Positions 6,576 to 15,476 of a stretch of DNA of 21,296 nucleotides are shown here, piece by piece. Position 1 is the stretch's first letter. Each line of letters opens with the position of its first letter. The position numbers and the translations under genes are program-made. Location of the stretch: the IMG/VR virus record IMGVR_UViG_3300020421_000171, positions 1 through 21,296 of that record; one strand, given 5' to 3'. This stretch comes from a virus. The notes beneath the pieces were generated by a model, which made no database searches, was not told the DNA's origin, and worked only from the letters and a program-made list of their open reading frames with translations.

Positions 6576-9500
6576 ATGCCAGTTAATAATGTAATTAAAT
6601 TAAGAAGAGGGGATGATTGGAGTAATAATCCTGTATTAGCAGAAGGCGAACCAGGGTTTGATACTACTAATAATATTCTAAAAGTAGGGGATGGAACTAC
6701 AGCATGGAATGATTTAAATCCTATAGGTAGTGGATTAAATTATTTACAATCTCATCCTAATATATCAGCAGCAGCAAGTTCATCAGATAATAGTGGTCGT
6801 ACATATATTCAGGATGTTTTGCTTGATGATAATGGTCATGTTATAGGTCTTAGTACGGCTACAGAATCAGGTTCTACTGTAGAAACAGATACTTTAGCAA
6901 CAGTTACGGCTAGAGGCAATAGCACAACTACAAATTGTATTATCCCCTTTTACTATGCTAATCAAGCCGCCTTTCCTAGTGCTACTACATATCATGGAGC
7001 AATAGCCCATAGTCACAGTGACGGGGCAATGTATTTTGCACACGGTGGTGCGTGGCATAGGTTAGCAAATAGTGATGACCCGGAATCTAATGATTTATCT
7101 TCATCTGTTACTTGGGCTAATGTACCAGATACCAATATTACTGAAAGTTCTGTTATCCAACATACTGGGGCATTTAGAGTTACAGAATCTCAAATAGTAG
7201 ATTTACAAAATTATTTAACATCATTCACAGAAACCAATGATTTGTCTTCAGCAGTTACATGGACTAATGTGCCAGATGCTAATATAACTGAAAGTTCTGT
7301 TGTTCAACACACTGGAGCATTCACAATTAAAGAGTCTCAAGTTGTTGACCTGAAATCTTATTTGACTTCTGAAAGTAATGATTTGTCTGCTGCTGTAGTA
7401 TGGGCTAATGTTCCTGATTCTAACATTACAGAAAGCTCAGTAGTTCAACATACAGGTGCTTTACTAATAACTGAATCTCAGATAGTAGACCTGCAAAATT
7501 ATTTAACTTCTCATCCTACTATAGCATCAGCTGCTTCTTCTTCTGATAATAGTGGTAGAACTTATATACAAGATATTTTATTAGATAGTAATGGTCACGT
7601 AATAGGTATAACTACAGCTACAGAAACTGTTACAGATACTAATACAGAATATACAGCAGGAACAGGACTATCGTTAGAGAGTACGGAATTCAATATAAAT
7701 CCTGACTTAATTAATAGCAGAACAGAAGTGACTAGTGAAGATTCGGATTATTTATTAATTTGGGATGCTACAGATTCACAACTTAAAAAGGTAGATGCTG
7801 GTGAGTTTAGAGGTGGAGGAGGAGGAGCTACTCTGACACAAGAAGAGGTTGAAGATTTTGTAGGAGGTATGGTCACTGGTAATACTGAAACAGGTATCAC
7901 CGTAACTTATCAAGACGCTGACGGAACCTTAGATTTCGTAGTAGCATCACAGACAGATGAAAACTTTACTACAGCAGATCACAGTAAACTAGATGGTATA
8001 GAAGCAGGGGCAGACGTTACTGACACTGCTAATGTTACTTCTGCTGGCGCTCTTATGGATTCAGAAGTCACAAACTTATCGCAGGTTAAGGCATTTGATT
8101 CCTCAGATTACGCTACTGCCGCCCAAGGTACCAAAGCTGATACAGCACAACAGCCACCGTCTGAAGGAGCTTTTGTAGACGGAGATAAAACTAAGCTTGA
8201 TGGTATCGAAGCCTCTGCTGACGTTACTGATACAGCTAATGTTAATGCAGCTGGTGCTGTAATGAACAGTGATACTACAACTGTTGATATGAGTTTTGTC
8301 ATAGACGAAGATAATATGACATCAAATTCAGATACCAAGGTTCCAACACAGCAATCTGTTAAGGCTTATGTAGATGCCAATGGTGGTGGAGGCGGTATTT
8401 CTAACATTGTAGAGGATACAACTCCACAGTTAGGTGGCAATCTAGATGCACAATCAAATAATATTAGTTCAGTAGGATCTCTGACCGCTACATCATTGAT
8501 TAAATCTGGTGGCACATCTTCACAGTTCCTTAAGGCTGATGGAAGTGTTGATACTAATACTTATCTTACTTCGTTTACAGAAACCAACGACCTGTCTGCT
8601 GCTGTTACGTGGACTAATGTTCCAGATGCAAATATTACACAAGGCTCTGTAACACAACATCAAGCTGCTTTGAGTATTACGGAATCACAGATCAGTGATT
8701 TACAATCGTATTTAACTTCTTATACAGAAACAGATACTTTAGCTAATGTTACATCTAGAGGAAATACGACTACCACTACTTGTGTCATACCTTTCTTATA
8801 TGCTAATCAGGCTGCTTTCCCAAATGCCAGTACATATCATGGGGCTATAGCTCATAGTCATAGCGATGGTGCGATGTATTTTGCTCATGGTGGTAATTGG
8901 ATTAAATTAGCAAATGATAGTGATATATTAAATGAAGAAAAAGTAGAGGACTTTGTTGGAGGTATGTTAACAGGTAATACTGAGACAGGTATTACAGTTA
9001 CATATGACGATAGCGATGGAACTATTGATTTTGTTGTGGCTAGTCAAACAGACGAAAATTTTACAACTGCTGATCACAGCAAGTTGGATGGTATTGAAGC
9101 AGGTGCAGACGTTACTGACACAACCAATGTCACTACTGCTGGTGCTTTGATGGACTCCGAGGTTACAAATCTGTCACAAGTTAAGGCTTTTGATTCCTCA
9201 GATTACGCAACTGCTGCACAAGGAACAAAAGCTGATAGCGCACAGCAACCACCATCAGAAGGTGCGTTTGTAGACGGAGACAAAACTAAATTAGATGGTA
9301 TTGAAGCCAACGCAGATGTTACAGATACGGCAAATGTGACTTCAGCTGGAGCATTAATGGACAGCGAGTTAACAGACTTAGCTGGTGTTAAAGGAGTCAC
9401 GATATCTACATTGCAAGTGAAGCCATCTGAAGGAGCATTCGCTGATGGAGACAAGACAAAGCTAGATGCTATTGAAGCAGGTGCGAATGTAACAGACGCA

Positions 9501-12500
9501 ACTAATGTTGACGCAGCTGGTGCAGTAATGAATAGTGACACTTCTACTGCTAGCATGAGTTTTGTAGTTGATGAAGACAATATGTCGTCTGATTCAGATA
9601 CTAAGGTTCCTACACAACAGTCGGTAAAAGCTTTTGTTGAGAATGCTGGTTATTTAACTGCACATCCAAATATTAGTGCTGCAAATTCTTCTGATAACAG
9701 TGGTAATACTTTCATACAAGATATTACTCTAGATAGTAATGGACATGTTACTGATATAGCTGTAGCTACAGCTACTGATGGAGGTGGTGGAGGAGGTATT
9801 AGTAATGTAGTTGAAGATACAACACCACAACTTGGCGGTGACTTAGGTCTTAATTCTAAAGATATAACCGGTACGGGTCATATAGACATAACTGGATCTG
9901 GACACTTTAGTGCAAAAGTTGAAGCTGATAGTTTTGTTAAAGATGGTGGTACATCTAGTCAATTCCTAAAGGCTGACGGTAGTGTAGATACCAATACGTA
10001 TTCTACTACAGACACACAGCTTACAGAAGAACAGGTAGAAGACTTTGTTGGAGGTATGGTCACAGGAAATACCGAGACAGGCATTACAGTAACATATGAC
10101 GACAGCGATGGTACATTAGATTTCGTAGTAGCTAGTCAAACTGATGAAAACTTTACAACAGCAGATCACGCTAAACTTGATGGTATAGAGGCTAGCGCGG
10201 ATGTAACCGATACGGCTAATGTTACTAGTGCAGGTGCTTTGATGGACTCAGAAGTAACAAACTTGTCGCAAGTTAAAGCTTTTGATTCTTCAGATTACGC
10301 CACCGCTGCACAAGGCACTAAAGCTGACAGTGCTCAGCAACCCCCATCTGAGGGAGCATTTGCAAATGGAGATAAAACCAAATTAGATGGTATTGAGGCT
10401 TCTGCTGACGTAACAGACACAGCGAATGTCACTAGTGCTGGTGCTCTTATGGATTCTGAAGTTACTAATCTGGCACAAGTTAAAGCTTTTGACTCCTCAG
10501 ACTATGCTACTGCCGCACAAGGAACAAAAGCCGATAGCGCACAACAGCCACCATCAGAAGGTGCATTTGTTGATGGAGATAAAACTAAACTAGACGCAAT
10601 TGAGGCTAATGCTACTGCTGATCAAACAGACGAAGAAATACAAGATATCGTTGGGGCTATGCTCTCAAGCAATACCGAAACAGGTATTACAGTAACTTAT
10701 CAAGATGCTGATGGCACTATTGATTTTGTTGTTTCGTCTCAAACAGATGAGAATTTTACTACAGCAGACCACAGTAAGTTAGATGGTATTGAAGCTAGCG
10801 CAGATGTCACAGACACAGCTAACGTAACCTCTGCTGGTGCTTTGATGGATAGTGAATTAGCCAGTATTGCTGACGTTAAAGCACTAGATCAATCAGTTAT
10901 AGCAGGTGCTTCGCCTAACTTTGCTACTACTAATATGACGGATGCATCTGATAAAAGATTTATGACAGATGCTCAAGAAACTAAATTGGATTCAGTTGAG
11001 AGTAGTGCAGATGTCACAGATACTGCTAATGTAACTGCCGCAGGAGCCTTAATGGACAGTGAACTAACTGACCTTGCAGGCGTTAAAGGTGTTACAATTT
11101 CTACGTTACAATCTAAACCTTCAGAGGGTGCTTTTGCTAATGGTGACAAAACTAAGCTTGATGGTATTGAAGCCAATGCTACAGCAGATCAGACAGATGA
11201 AGAAATACAAGATATTGTTGGAGCAATGGTTTCTAGTAACACCGAGACAGGAATAACTGTCACATATCAAGACGCTGATGGAACCTTAGACTTTGTAGTT
11301 GATCATGATGCTGCTAATAATTTTGTAGCTAACGAACATATAGATCATACTAGTGTTACTTTAACGGCTGGTGATGGTCTTACTGGTGGTGGGGACATTA
11401 GTGCTAATAGAACATTTGCTGTTAGTGTTGATGATAGTACTATAGAAATTAATAGTGATGCTTTAAGAATTAAAGATGGTGCAATAACTTCTGCTAAGAT
11501 AGGGGCAGGTGGGTTTGTCTTTAATGAAGCTGGCGCTTCTGTTGACTTTAGGGTTGAGGGAGATACTGACGCAAATCTATTATTTATAGATGGAAGTACA
11601 GATAGAGTTGGTATTGGTACAAATGCACCAGCATATCTTTTAGATGTTGATGGAGCAATAGGAGCAGATAGTATCACAGTTGGTGAATCAAATAAATATC
11701 TTAGTATGTTACGATCCACCGGAGGTACTTTTGGTATTGGTCGCATCCATGAACTACTTGGAACGTTTGAAGTTATGGTTGGTGCAAATACTGCCGCAGT
11801 AGAAATTACTAACCATAGTGTAGGTAGTCCTGTTGTAACTATTAATCCTGCTGGTATAGATATGGATTTTATAGTAGAAGGAGATACAGATACAGATTTA
11901 TTATTCTGTGATGCTGGAAATGATATTGTACAAATTGGCAAATTAAATATCAACGGAGCTTTTACACTACCTACAACAGATGGTTCTGCAAATCAGATAT
12001 TAAAGACCGATGGTTCTGGAAACGTTTCGTGGGCTGCTGATGGAGGAAGTGGAAGTTCTCTTACTGAAGAAGAAGTTGAAGATTTTGTTGGAGGCATGGT
12101 TACTGGGAACACAGAAACTTTTATTACTGTTACTTATGAAGATTCTGATGGAACACTTGATTTTGTTGTTCCCGTAAAAGATGAAGATAATATGGCTTCT
12201 GATAGCGCTACACACTTAGCTACACAGCAGTCTATTAAAGCTTATGTCGATGCAAATGCTGGTGGTGGTAGTACAAGTGTTGCTGCAATAAGTGCTAATG
12301 CTACCATTTCTTCTGATGTTAATTTGGTTACCACTGCTAATACAGATAGAACAGTAACTCTTCCCAGTGTATCTTCTGGTAAAATAGTTCGTATTAAAAA
12401 GGTTGATGCTGGTACAGGAACTGTGATTATTGCAAGAAGTGGTTCATCGACTATTGATGGTGCTACACAAGTTGCTTTGTATTCACAATTTGAAAGTATG

Positions 12501-12539
12501 ACAATTATTTGTGATGGCACAAATTGGCATGTATTTTAA
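6576..12539 (+). CDS. Giant modular repeat tail fibre/adhesin (1987 aa)
   Basis: A likely trimeric fibre or receptor-binding structural protein. Residues 1-50 (KLRRGDDWSNNPVLAEGE, then LKVGDGTTAWNDL) match the N-terminal domain found in major-tropism-determinant-like and many marine phage fibre proteins. The body is built of repeat families: NDLS..VTWTNVPD..IT units near residues 172, 221, 268 and 671; a 60-residue His-containing block at 106-165 and 721-780; EEVEDFVGGM..NTETGITVTY units near 423, 787, 1151, 1353, 1542 and 1831; and ADVTDTANV..AGALMDSE units with KLDGIEA. Residues about 1640-1700 carry FRVEGDTDANLLF and RVGIGTNAP, a common marine fibre motif. The C-terminus (TDRTVTLPS to DGTNWHVF) resembles known fibre ends. 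No S74 peptidase chaperone domain is seen. Gly-rich hinges occur near 415, 605, 1070 and 1905. Starts after ATAGGAT, about nine bases from ATG. Confidence 0.85.
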   Translation: MPVNNVIKLRRGDDWSNNPVLAEGEPGFDTTNNILKVGDGTTAWNDLNPIGSGLNYLQSHPNISAAASSSDNSGRTYIQDVLLDDNGHVIGLSTATESGSTVETDTLATVTARGNSTTTNCIIPFYYANQAAFPSATTYHGAIAHSHSDGAMYFAHGGAWHRLANSDDPESNDLSSSVTWANVPDTNITESSVIQHTGAFRVTESQIVDLQNYLTSFTETNDLSSAVTWTNVPDANITESSVVQHTGAFTIKESQVVDLKSYLTSESNDLSAAVVWANVPDSNITESSVVQHTGALLITESQIVDLQNYLTSHPTIASAASSSDNSGRTYIQDILLDSNGHVIGITTATETVTDTNTEYTAGTGLSLESTEFNINPDLINSRTEVTSEDSDYLLIWDATDSQLKKVDAGEFRGGGGGATLTQEEVEDFVGGMVTGNTETGITVTYQDADGTLDFVVASQTDENFTTADHSKLDGIEAGADVTDTANVTSAGALMDSEVTNLSQVKAFDSSDYATAAQGTKADTAQQPPSEGAFVDGDKTKLDGIEASADVTDTANVNAAGAVMNSDTTTVDMSFVIDEDNMTSNSDTKVPTQQSVKAYVDANGGGGGISNIVEDTTPQLGGNLDAQSNNISSVGSLTATSLIKSGGTSSQFLKADGSVDTNTYLTSFTETNDLSAAVTWTNVPDANITQGSVTQHQAALSITESQISDLQSYLTSYTETDTLANVTSRGNTTTTTCVIPFLYANQAAFPNASTYHGAIAHSHSDGAMYFAHGGNWIKLANDSDILNEEKVEDFVGGMLTGNTETGITVTYDDSDGTIDFVVASQTDENFTTADHSKLDGIEAGADVTDTTNVTTAGALMDSEVTNLSQVKAFDSSDYATAAQGTKADSAQQPPSEGAFVDGDKTKLDGIEANADVTDTANVTSAGALMDSELTDLAGVKGVTISTLQVKPSEGAFADGDKTKLDAIEAGANVTDATNVDAAGAVMNSDTSTASMSFVVDEDNMSSDSDTKVPTQQSVKAFVENAGYLTAHPNISAANSSDNSGNTFIQDITLDSNGHVTDIAVATATDGGGGGGISNVVEDTTPQLGGDLGLNSKDITGTGHIDITGSGHFSAKVEADSFVKDGGTSSQFLKADGSVDTNTYSTTDTQLTEEQVEDFVGGMVTGNTETGITVTYDDSDGTLDFVVASQTDENFTTADHAKLDGIEASADVTDTANVTSAGALMDSEVTNLSQVKAFDSSDYATAAQGTKADSAQQPPSEGAFANGDKTKLDGIEASADVTDTANVTSAGALMDSEVTNLAQVKAFDSSDYATAAQGTKADSAQQPPSEGAFVDGDKTKLDAIEANATADQTDEEIQDIVGAMLSSNTETGITVTYQDADGTIDFVVSSQTDENFTTADHSKLDGIEASADVTDTANVTSAGALMDSELASIADVKALDQSVIAGASPNFATTNMTDASDKRFMTDAQETKLDSVESSADVTDTANVTAAGALMDSELTDLAGVKGVTISTLQSKPSEGAFANGDKTKLDGIEANATADQTDEEIQDIVGAMVSSNTETGITVTYQDADGTLDFVVDHDAANNFVANEHIDHTSVTLTAGDGLTGGGDISANRTFAVSVDDSTIEINSDALRIKDGAITSAKIGAGGFVFNEAGASVDFRVEGDTDANLLFIDGSTDRVGIGTNAPAYLLDVDGAIGADSITVGESNKYLSMLRSTGGTFGIGRIHELLGTFEVMVGANTAAVEITNHSVGSPVVTINPAGIDMDFIVEGDTDTDLLFCDAGNDIVQIGKLNINGAFTLPTTDGSANQILKTDGSGNVSWAADGGSGSSLTEEEVEDFVGGMVTGNTETFITVTYEDSDGTLDFVVPVKDEDNMASDSATHLATQQSIKAYVDANAGGGSTSVAAISANATISSDVNLVTTANTDRTVTLPSVSSGKIVRIKKVDAGTGTVIIARSGSSTIDGATQVALYSQFESMTIICDGTNWHVF
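6891..7070 (+). repeat. His-containing fibre block, copy 1
   Basis: Encodes residues 106-165 of the giant fibre. It shares 49 of 60 residues with the copy at 8736-8915, including YHGAIAHSHSDGAMYFAHGG. The HSH (H145, H147) plus H156 recall the HxH motifs that hold iron ions in the T4 gp37 fibre tip, although metal binding here is inference. Confidence 0.8.
7842..12180 (+). repeat. EEVEDFVGGM/ADVTDTANV repeat array in fibre gene
   Basis: Six copies of a roughly 37-residue unit (EE...DxVGxM..xNTETxITVTYxDxDGTxDFVV) start at 7842, 8934, 10026, 10632, 11199 and 12066. Interleaved are FTTADH.KLDGIEA..ADVTDTANV units and four copies of a 40-codon block starting at 8094, 9189, 10281 and 10488. Amino acid identity between copies is very high while synonymous positions differ widely. 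The array makes up most of the shaft, and unit number could change by recombination. Confidence 0.85.
8736..8915 (+). repeat. His-containing fibre block, copy 2
   Basis: Encodes residues 721-780 of the giant fibre and is the partner of the block at 6891-7070. The eleven residue differences lie outside the central His-rich core, which is identical over at least 16 residues, suggesting functional constraint on that core. Confidence 0.8.
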
Positions 12540-12571
12540 TAATTTAATTTTTTAGAAGAAGGAAAGATGCG

Positions 12572-14260
12572 ATGAAAAGCATAATACTACAAACAAATGA
12601 CACGGCTATTACTGCTGATGATCAATTAGGACAAATACAATTTGCTGCATCTTCTGAATCTGATGGAAGCGCAGCACAGGATGTGTCTGCTAAAATCGAA
12701 GCTGTTGCTGAAGCAGCTTTTGGATCAGCTTCGCACTCTACAGCTCTTACATTTTCTACTGCTACTACAGACGCAAATGCTCCCGCAGAAAGAGTTAGAA
12801 TTAGTAATGATGGAAAGGTTGGAGTAGGTAGTAACAGTCCTTCATTTAAATTACATGTTAATGGAGATATTGGATTAACTAATGAAGGATTTTATGCTTC
12901 TCCTACAGGTGTCAAAATAGGAACAGATGGCGTACTTATTAATGATGGTCAGACTACATTATCACATGGTAATTTTAGTGCTGATGGAGATGCACAATCT
13001 AGTTCTTATATCCTAAGATGCACAACCACAAATGCTACGTTTACTACAGCGCAAAATAATGGAGCTGATATAGTAGTGCCTAATGATACTAGTATTATGT
13101 TTATAGCTAATATTACTGGTAGAAGAACTGATCAAGTTAATGCCTCCACTAACGACAATGCTAGTTATACACTTATAGGATTATTACATAATGATGGAGG
13201 AGGTATAGCTCTATTAGGTAGTGTTTCAAAAACAGTAATAGCAGAAACTGATAGTAATTGGGATGTTCAAGCTACTGTTACAGGAACTGGTTCTTCTGGT
13301 AGCGATAAATTAAATATACAATGTAAAGGTGCCTCGTCTAAAACTGTAAACTGGGTAGTTAAACTAGAAACGGTAGAGGTTAAGGGTGGAGAACATGTTG
13401 CAGGTTCCGCACTGTTTACTAGTAGTCAAAGTAGTACTGGAACAGGATCAGCAGCAGATCCATTTATTGTTGCTAGTGATCAAATAGCTAATGCTAGTGT
13501 ATTTACGGTTGCAGATATTACAGATCAAAAATATATGGTTATTCGAGCAGATTGTGGAGTTAATGACCAGAGTGGTCAAGATGATAATGCATTTTTTAAC
13601 TTTGTAAAAGGTGGTAGTATTGTAGATACTGTCACTGCTCCGCAGTCGGCAGTGACTTACTTTTACAGTTGTATTGCAAGCGTGAACGATGTTTATGGAT
13701 TCTCAACAACTGACAATCCTGGAGATATGGACATAACTAGTTGTCGAGCATTTATAGTGACAGCTGCTTCAAGTTTTACTATTACAAAAATCAGTGATGG
13801 TAGTAATGGAACTGGTTGGGCTAAGTTGCAAATCCCTAGAGCTGATACATTCCCTACAGCAATTGGGAATCATGGAGTTATGTTAAAGATTTCTGGCAAT
13901 GTAGTTAGAGGAGGTAGTAATAGAGCTTTTACAGGAGCAAAATGTGTTATAACGACTATTAGTTCCGGAGTGACTGATCCAACCCCTAGACAAAAGTATA
14001 ATACTGTTACGCGAAATACTACTACTGCAGGTAATGGTAGTGCTCATGGAACAGAAACCGTTGCCGGTAATAGTGTTCCAATCAGTTTCAAAGCTAGTAA
14101 CGTTGGTAGTGATAGTTTTATAGAGTTTAGAAATAATAATGCTTATGCTATGAACAATCTTACTGTAACTGTAGAAGCATTAACAGATGAATTTGAAGAA
14201 TGTTCAGTTAGTAGTAACTCTTTAACAATGTCTACTGGTACATGGGGAGATGATGACTAA
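12572..14260 (+). CDS. Fibre-like structural protein, long paralog (562 aa)
   Basis: The first 275 or so residues are closely similar to the whole product of 15944-16822, from MKSIILQTNDTAITA through the RRTD..NASTNDNA block to KLNIQCKGASSKTVNWV. The segment RVRISNDGKVGVGSNSP followed by LHVNGDI is the GIGT-type repeat widespread in marine phage fibre proteins and in proteins ending in chaperone domains. Residues about 280-562 form an extra beta-rich domain found only in this copy, with several Cys residues and no family I recognise. It could be a distinct receptor-binding head. The start has a good purine-rich site (AGAAGGAAAG). Its stop codon overlaps the start of the oxygenase-like gene (TAATG), so the fibre and cassette are translationally linked. 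Confidence 0.7.
   Translation: MKSIILQTNDTAITADDQLGQIQFAASSESDGSAAQDVSAKIEAVAEAAFGSASHSTALTFSTATTDANAPAERVRISNDGKVGVGSNSPSFKLHVNGDIGLTNEGFYASPTGVKIGTDGVLINDGQTTLSHGNFSADGDAQSSSYILRCTTTNATFTTAQNNGADIVVPNDTSIMFIANITGRRTDQVNASTNDNASYTLIGLLHNDGGGIALLGSVSKTVIAETDSNWDVQATVTGTGSSGSDKLNIQCKGASSKTVNWVVKLETVEVKGGEHVAGSALFTSSQSSTGTGSAADPFIVASDQIANASVFTVADITDQKYMVIRADCGVNDQSGQDDNAFFNFVKGGSIVDTVTAPQSAVTYFYSCIASVNDVYGFSTTDNPGDMDITSCRAFIVTAASSFTITKISDGSNGTGWAKLQIPRADTFPTAIGNHGVMLKISGNVVRGGSNRAFTGAKCVITTISSGVTDPTPRQKYNTVTRNTTTAGNGSAHGTETVAGNSVPISFKASNVGSDSFIEFRNNNAYAMNNLTVTVEALTDEFEECSVSSNSLTMSTGTWGDDD
13631..13656 (+). other. Intragenic hairpin in long fibre paralog
   Basis: GTCACTGC and GCAGTGAC form a perfect eight-base-pair stem around a ten-base loop inside the coding sequence, encoding part of the unique C-terminal domain. 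The downstream TTACTTTTACAG is only weakly T-rich, so a terminator is unlikely. A coincidental structure or a pause site are the alternatives. Confidence 0.3.
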
Positions 14261-14667
14261 TGGATGATAGGTCTTTATCTGTTAAACCATTAAGAGGTAA
14301 TAAGGGCTGTCGTCGTGCGGATATTCCAGATTTCTTGGCAGAAAATAGAAACATAACAGGTGGTTTTGAATATGGTCCTGGAGATCAACAACAATGGCAC
14401 ACTAATTGGAGTATGCCTGGAGCAAGATGTTATCTTGTTTGGTCTGAAGATGGCAATAGTGGTATGAGGTTTATAAGAGATGGTGAGATTGTAACATCTA
14501 AAGATGTAGTAGGATGGCAATATAGAATATTTAATGTTCCTCAACCTCATTGCGTATTCGCAGACTGTAAAAGATTTAGTTATGGATGGTATTTAGAAGA
14601 AACAGATAATGAAATTATTTTTCCTATAGGACTTGAAAATGCTGAAGCTGTATTACAATTTGCCTAA
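14260..14667 (+). CDS. 2-oxoglutarate/Fe(II) oxygenase-like protein, copy A
   Basis: A 135-residue protein that looks like the core double-stranded beta-helix of the 2OG-Fe(II) oxygenase superfamily. The segment [24 protein letters not shown] carries the first metal-binding position (H47, with N49 at the HxD place). PQPHCVFADCKRFSYGW gives the distal His (H97) and the Arg (R105) that usually binds 2-oxoglutarate. Such enzymes hydroxylate proteins, nucleic acids or small molecules. Asn instead of Asp at the second ligand is unusual and could reduce or change activity. The paralog at 15470 has the same Asn. The copy is short, lacking about 35 N-terminal residues compared with its paralog. GGGGAGA lies nine bases before the ATG. 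The substrate cannot be read from sequence. Confidence 0.58.
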   Translation: MDDRSLSVKPLRGNKGCRRADIPDFLAENRNITGGFEYGPGDQQQWHTNWSMPGARCYLVWSEDGNSGMRFIRDGEIVTSKDVVGWQYRIFNVPQPHCVFADCKRFSYGWYLEETDNEIIFPIGLENAEAVLQFA

Positions 14668-15202
14668 TGGTAAAAGTTTTGCTCATGTTAGCAGAAGTTG
14701 TACAAGCACACTTGCTGCACATGCCTTAATTAATTTTTATCCTGATTTGCAAGAACAATGGAAAAATGATGGAGGATCACCTCAAAAGTATATGCCAGAA
14801 ATTTGGGCTAATAGATTAGCTCCTCACTGTTTAGTTATGGTAAGAGATCCTATAGAAAGACTTACTAGTTTAATATCTAGAAACGGATATCATTATGATA
14901 TAGTGGAAGCTGTTTTATCAGCTTGTCATAGACGAGCAGAAATACCTAGAGATATATCTAGAGAATTAACGATACTAACGTTTCATCATATAGCACCCCT
15001 ATCATGGATAGCAGATAATGATTCTCAATTTTGTCTGTTTCCAGATGTAAAAAAGGCTTGTGAAATTTTAGAGATGGAATACTATCCAGAAATACAACAA
15101 AATATTTTAAAAAATCCAAGAGTAGATGATTTAGCAGTAGATAGATTTTATAATTATCTACAAGACAGTATAGGTATTTACGAGGCTTTAAAGGAGAAGT
15201 AA
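14639..15202 (+). CDS. Sulfotransferase-like protein (187 aa)
   Basis: The N-terminus [19 protein letters not shown] aligns with the 5'-phosphosulfate-binding loop of sulfotransferases, where the usual hxPKTGGTS precedes a helix. Residues 66-81 ([16 protein letters not shown]) match the 3'-phosphate-binding motif RDPxxRxxS, with R69 and S77 in place. The C-terminal [17 protein letters not shown] resembles the closing helix of the family. Together they suggest PAPS-dependent transfer of sulfate to a sugar, protein or lipid. The usual loop Lys is replaced by Arg (R19), and the protein is shorter than most family members (often 250-300 residues), so activity is uncertain. I prefer the ATG at 14639, which has ATAGGA upstream, over a TTG at 14633. 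It overlaps the end of the oxygenase-like gene. Confidence 0.6.
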   Translation: MLKLYYNLPNGKSFAHVSRSCTSTLAAHALINFYPDLQEQWKNDGGSPQKYMPEIWANRLAPHCLVMVRDPIERLTSLISRNGYHYDIVEAVLSACHRRAEIPRDISRELTILTFHHIAPLSWIADNDSQFCLFPDVKKACEILEMEYYPEIQQNILKNPRVDDLAVDRFYNYLQDSIGIYEALKEK

Positions 15203-15203
15203 T

Positions 15204-15476
15204 ATGCCACATGTAGTAGCTGAACCATGTTTTGCTTGTAAGTATACAGACTGCGTTGTAGTTTGTCCTGTTGAATGTTTTTATGAAGGACAGCAGATGG
15301 TCTATATTCATCCAGATGAGTGTATCGATTGTGAAGCATGTGTTCCAGAATGTCCGGTAGAAGCTATTTTTAGTGAACAGGATTTACCAGAAGAATGGAA
15401 ACCTTTTGCAGAGTTAAATCGTGAAATGGCACCACAAATGCCTGTTATTACAGACAAAAAGGATCCTTTATGTTAG
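15204..15476 (+). CDS. fdxA: Seven-iron ferredoxin, FdxA/Azotobacter FdI type
   Basis: A 90-residue ferredoxin carrying low-potential electrons. The cysteine pattern matches Azotobacter vinelandii FdI shifted by one residue. C9, C17 and C50 correspond to the [3Fe-4S] ligands, and C21, C40, C43 and C46 to the [4Fe-4S] ligands; C12 and C25 match its non-ligand cysteines. Diagnostic segments are [18 protein letters not shown] and [19 protein letters not shown]. The region after the clusters ([10 protein letters not shown], then ITDKKDPL) also follows the FdI family, but the protein ends at that point with a Cys, without the roughly 15-20-residue tail of the bacterial protein. GGAGAAG precedes the start, which lies one base after the sulfotransferase stop. 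Phage ferredoxins known from cyanophages are mostly plant-type [2Fe-2S], so this type is unusual. Redox partner unknown. Confidence 0.92.
   Translation: MPHVVAEPCFACKYTDCVVVCPVECFYEGQQMVYIHPDECIDCEACVPECPVEAIFSEQDLPEEWKPFAELNREMAPQMPVITDKKDPLC

Noticed and set aside
11345-11953. Antisense open frame (202 codons) inside the giant fibre gene
   Set aside because: The + strand frame has clear fibre repeats. The antisense product is low complexity with no recognisable domain.
7842-12180. CRISPR-like or tandem DNA repeat array
   Set aside because: Repeats are protein-level, long, in frame and divergent at synonymous sites; no short identical repeats with spacers are present.
13631-13680. Hairpin read as a terminator
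   Set aside because: It lies within a coding sequence and is not followed by a T run.
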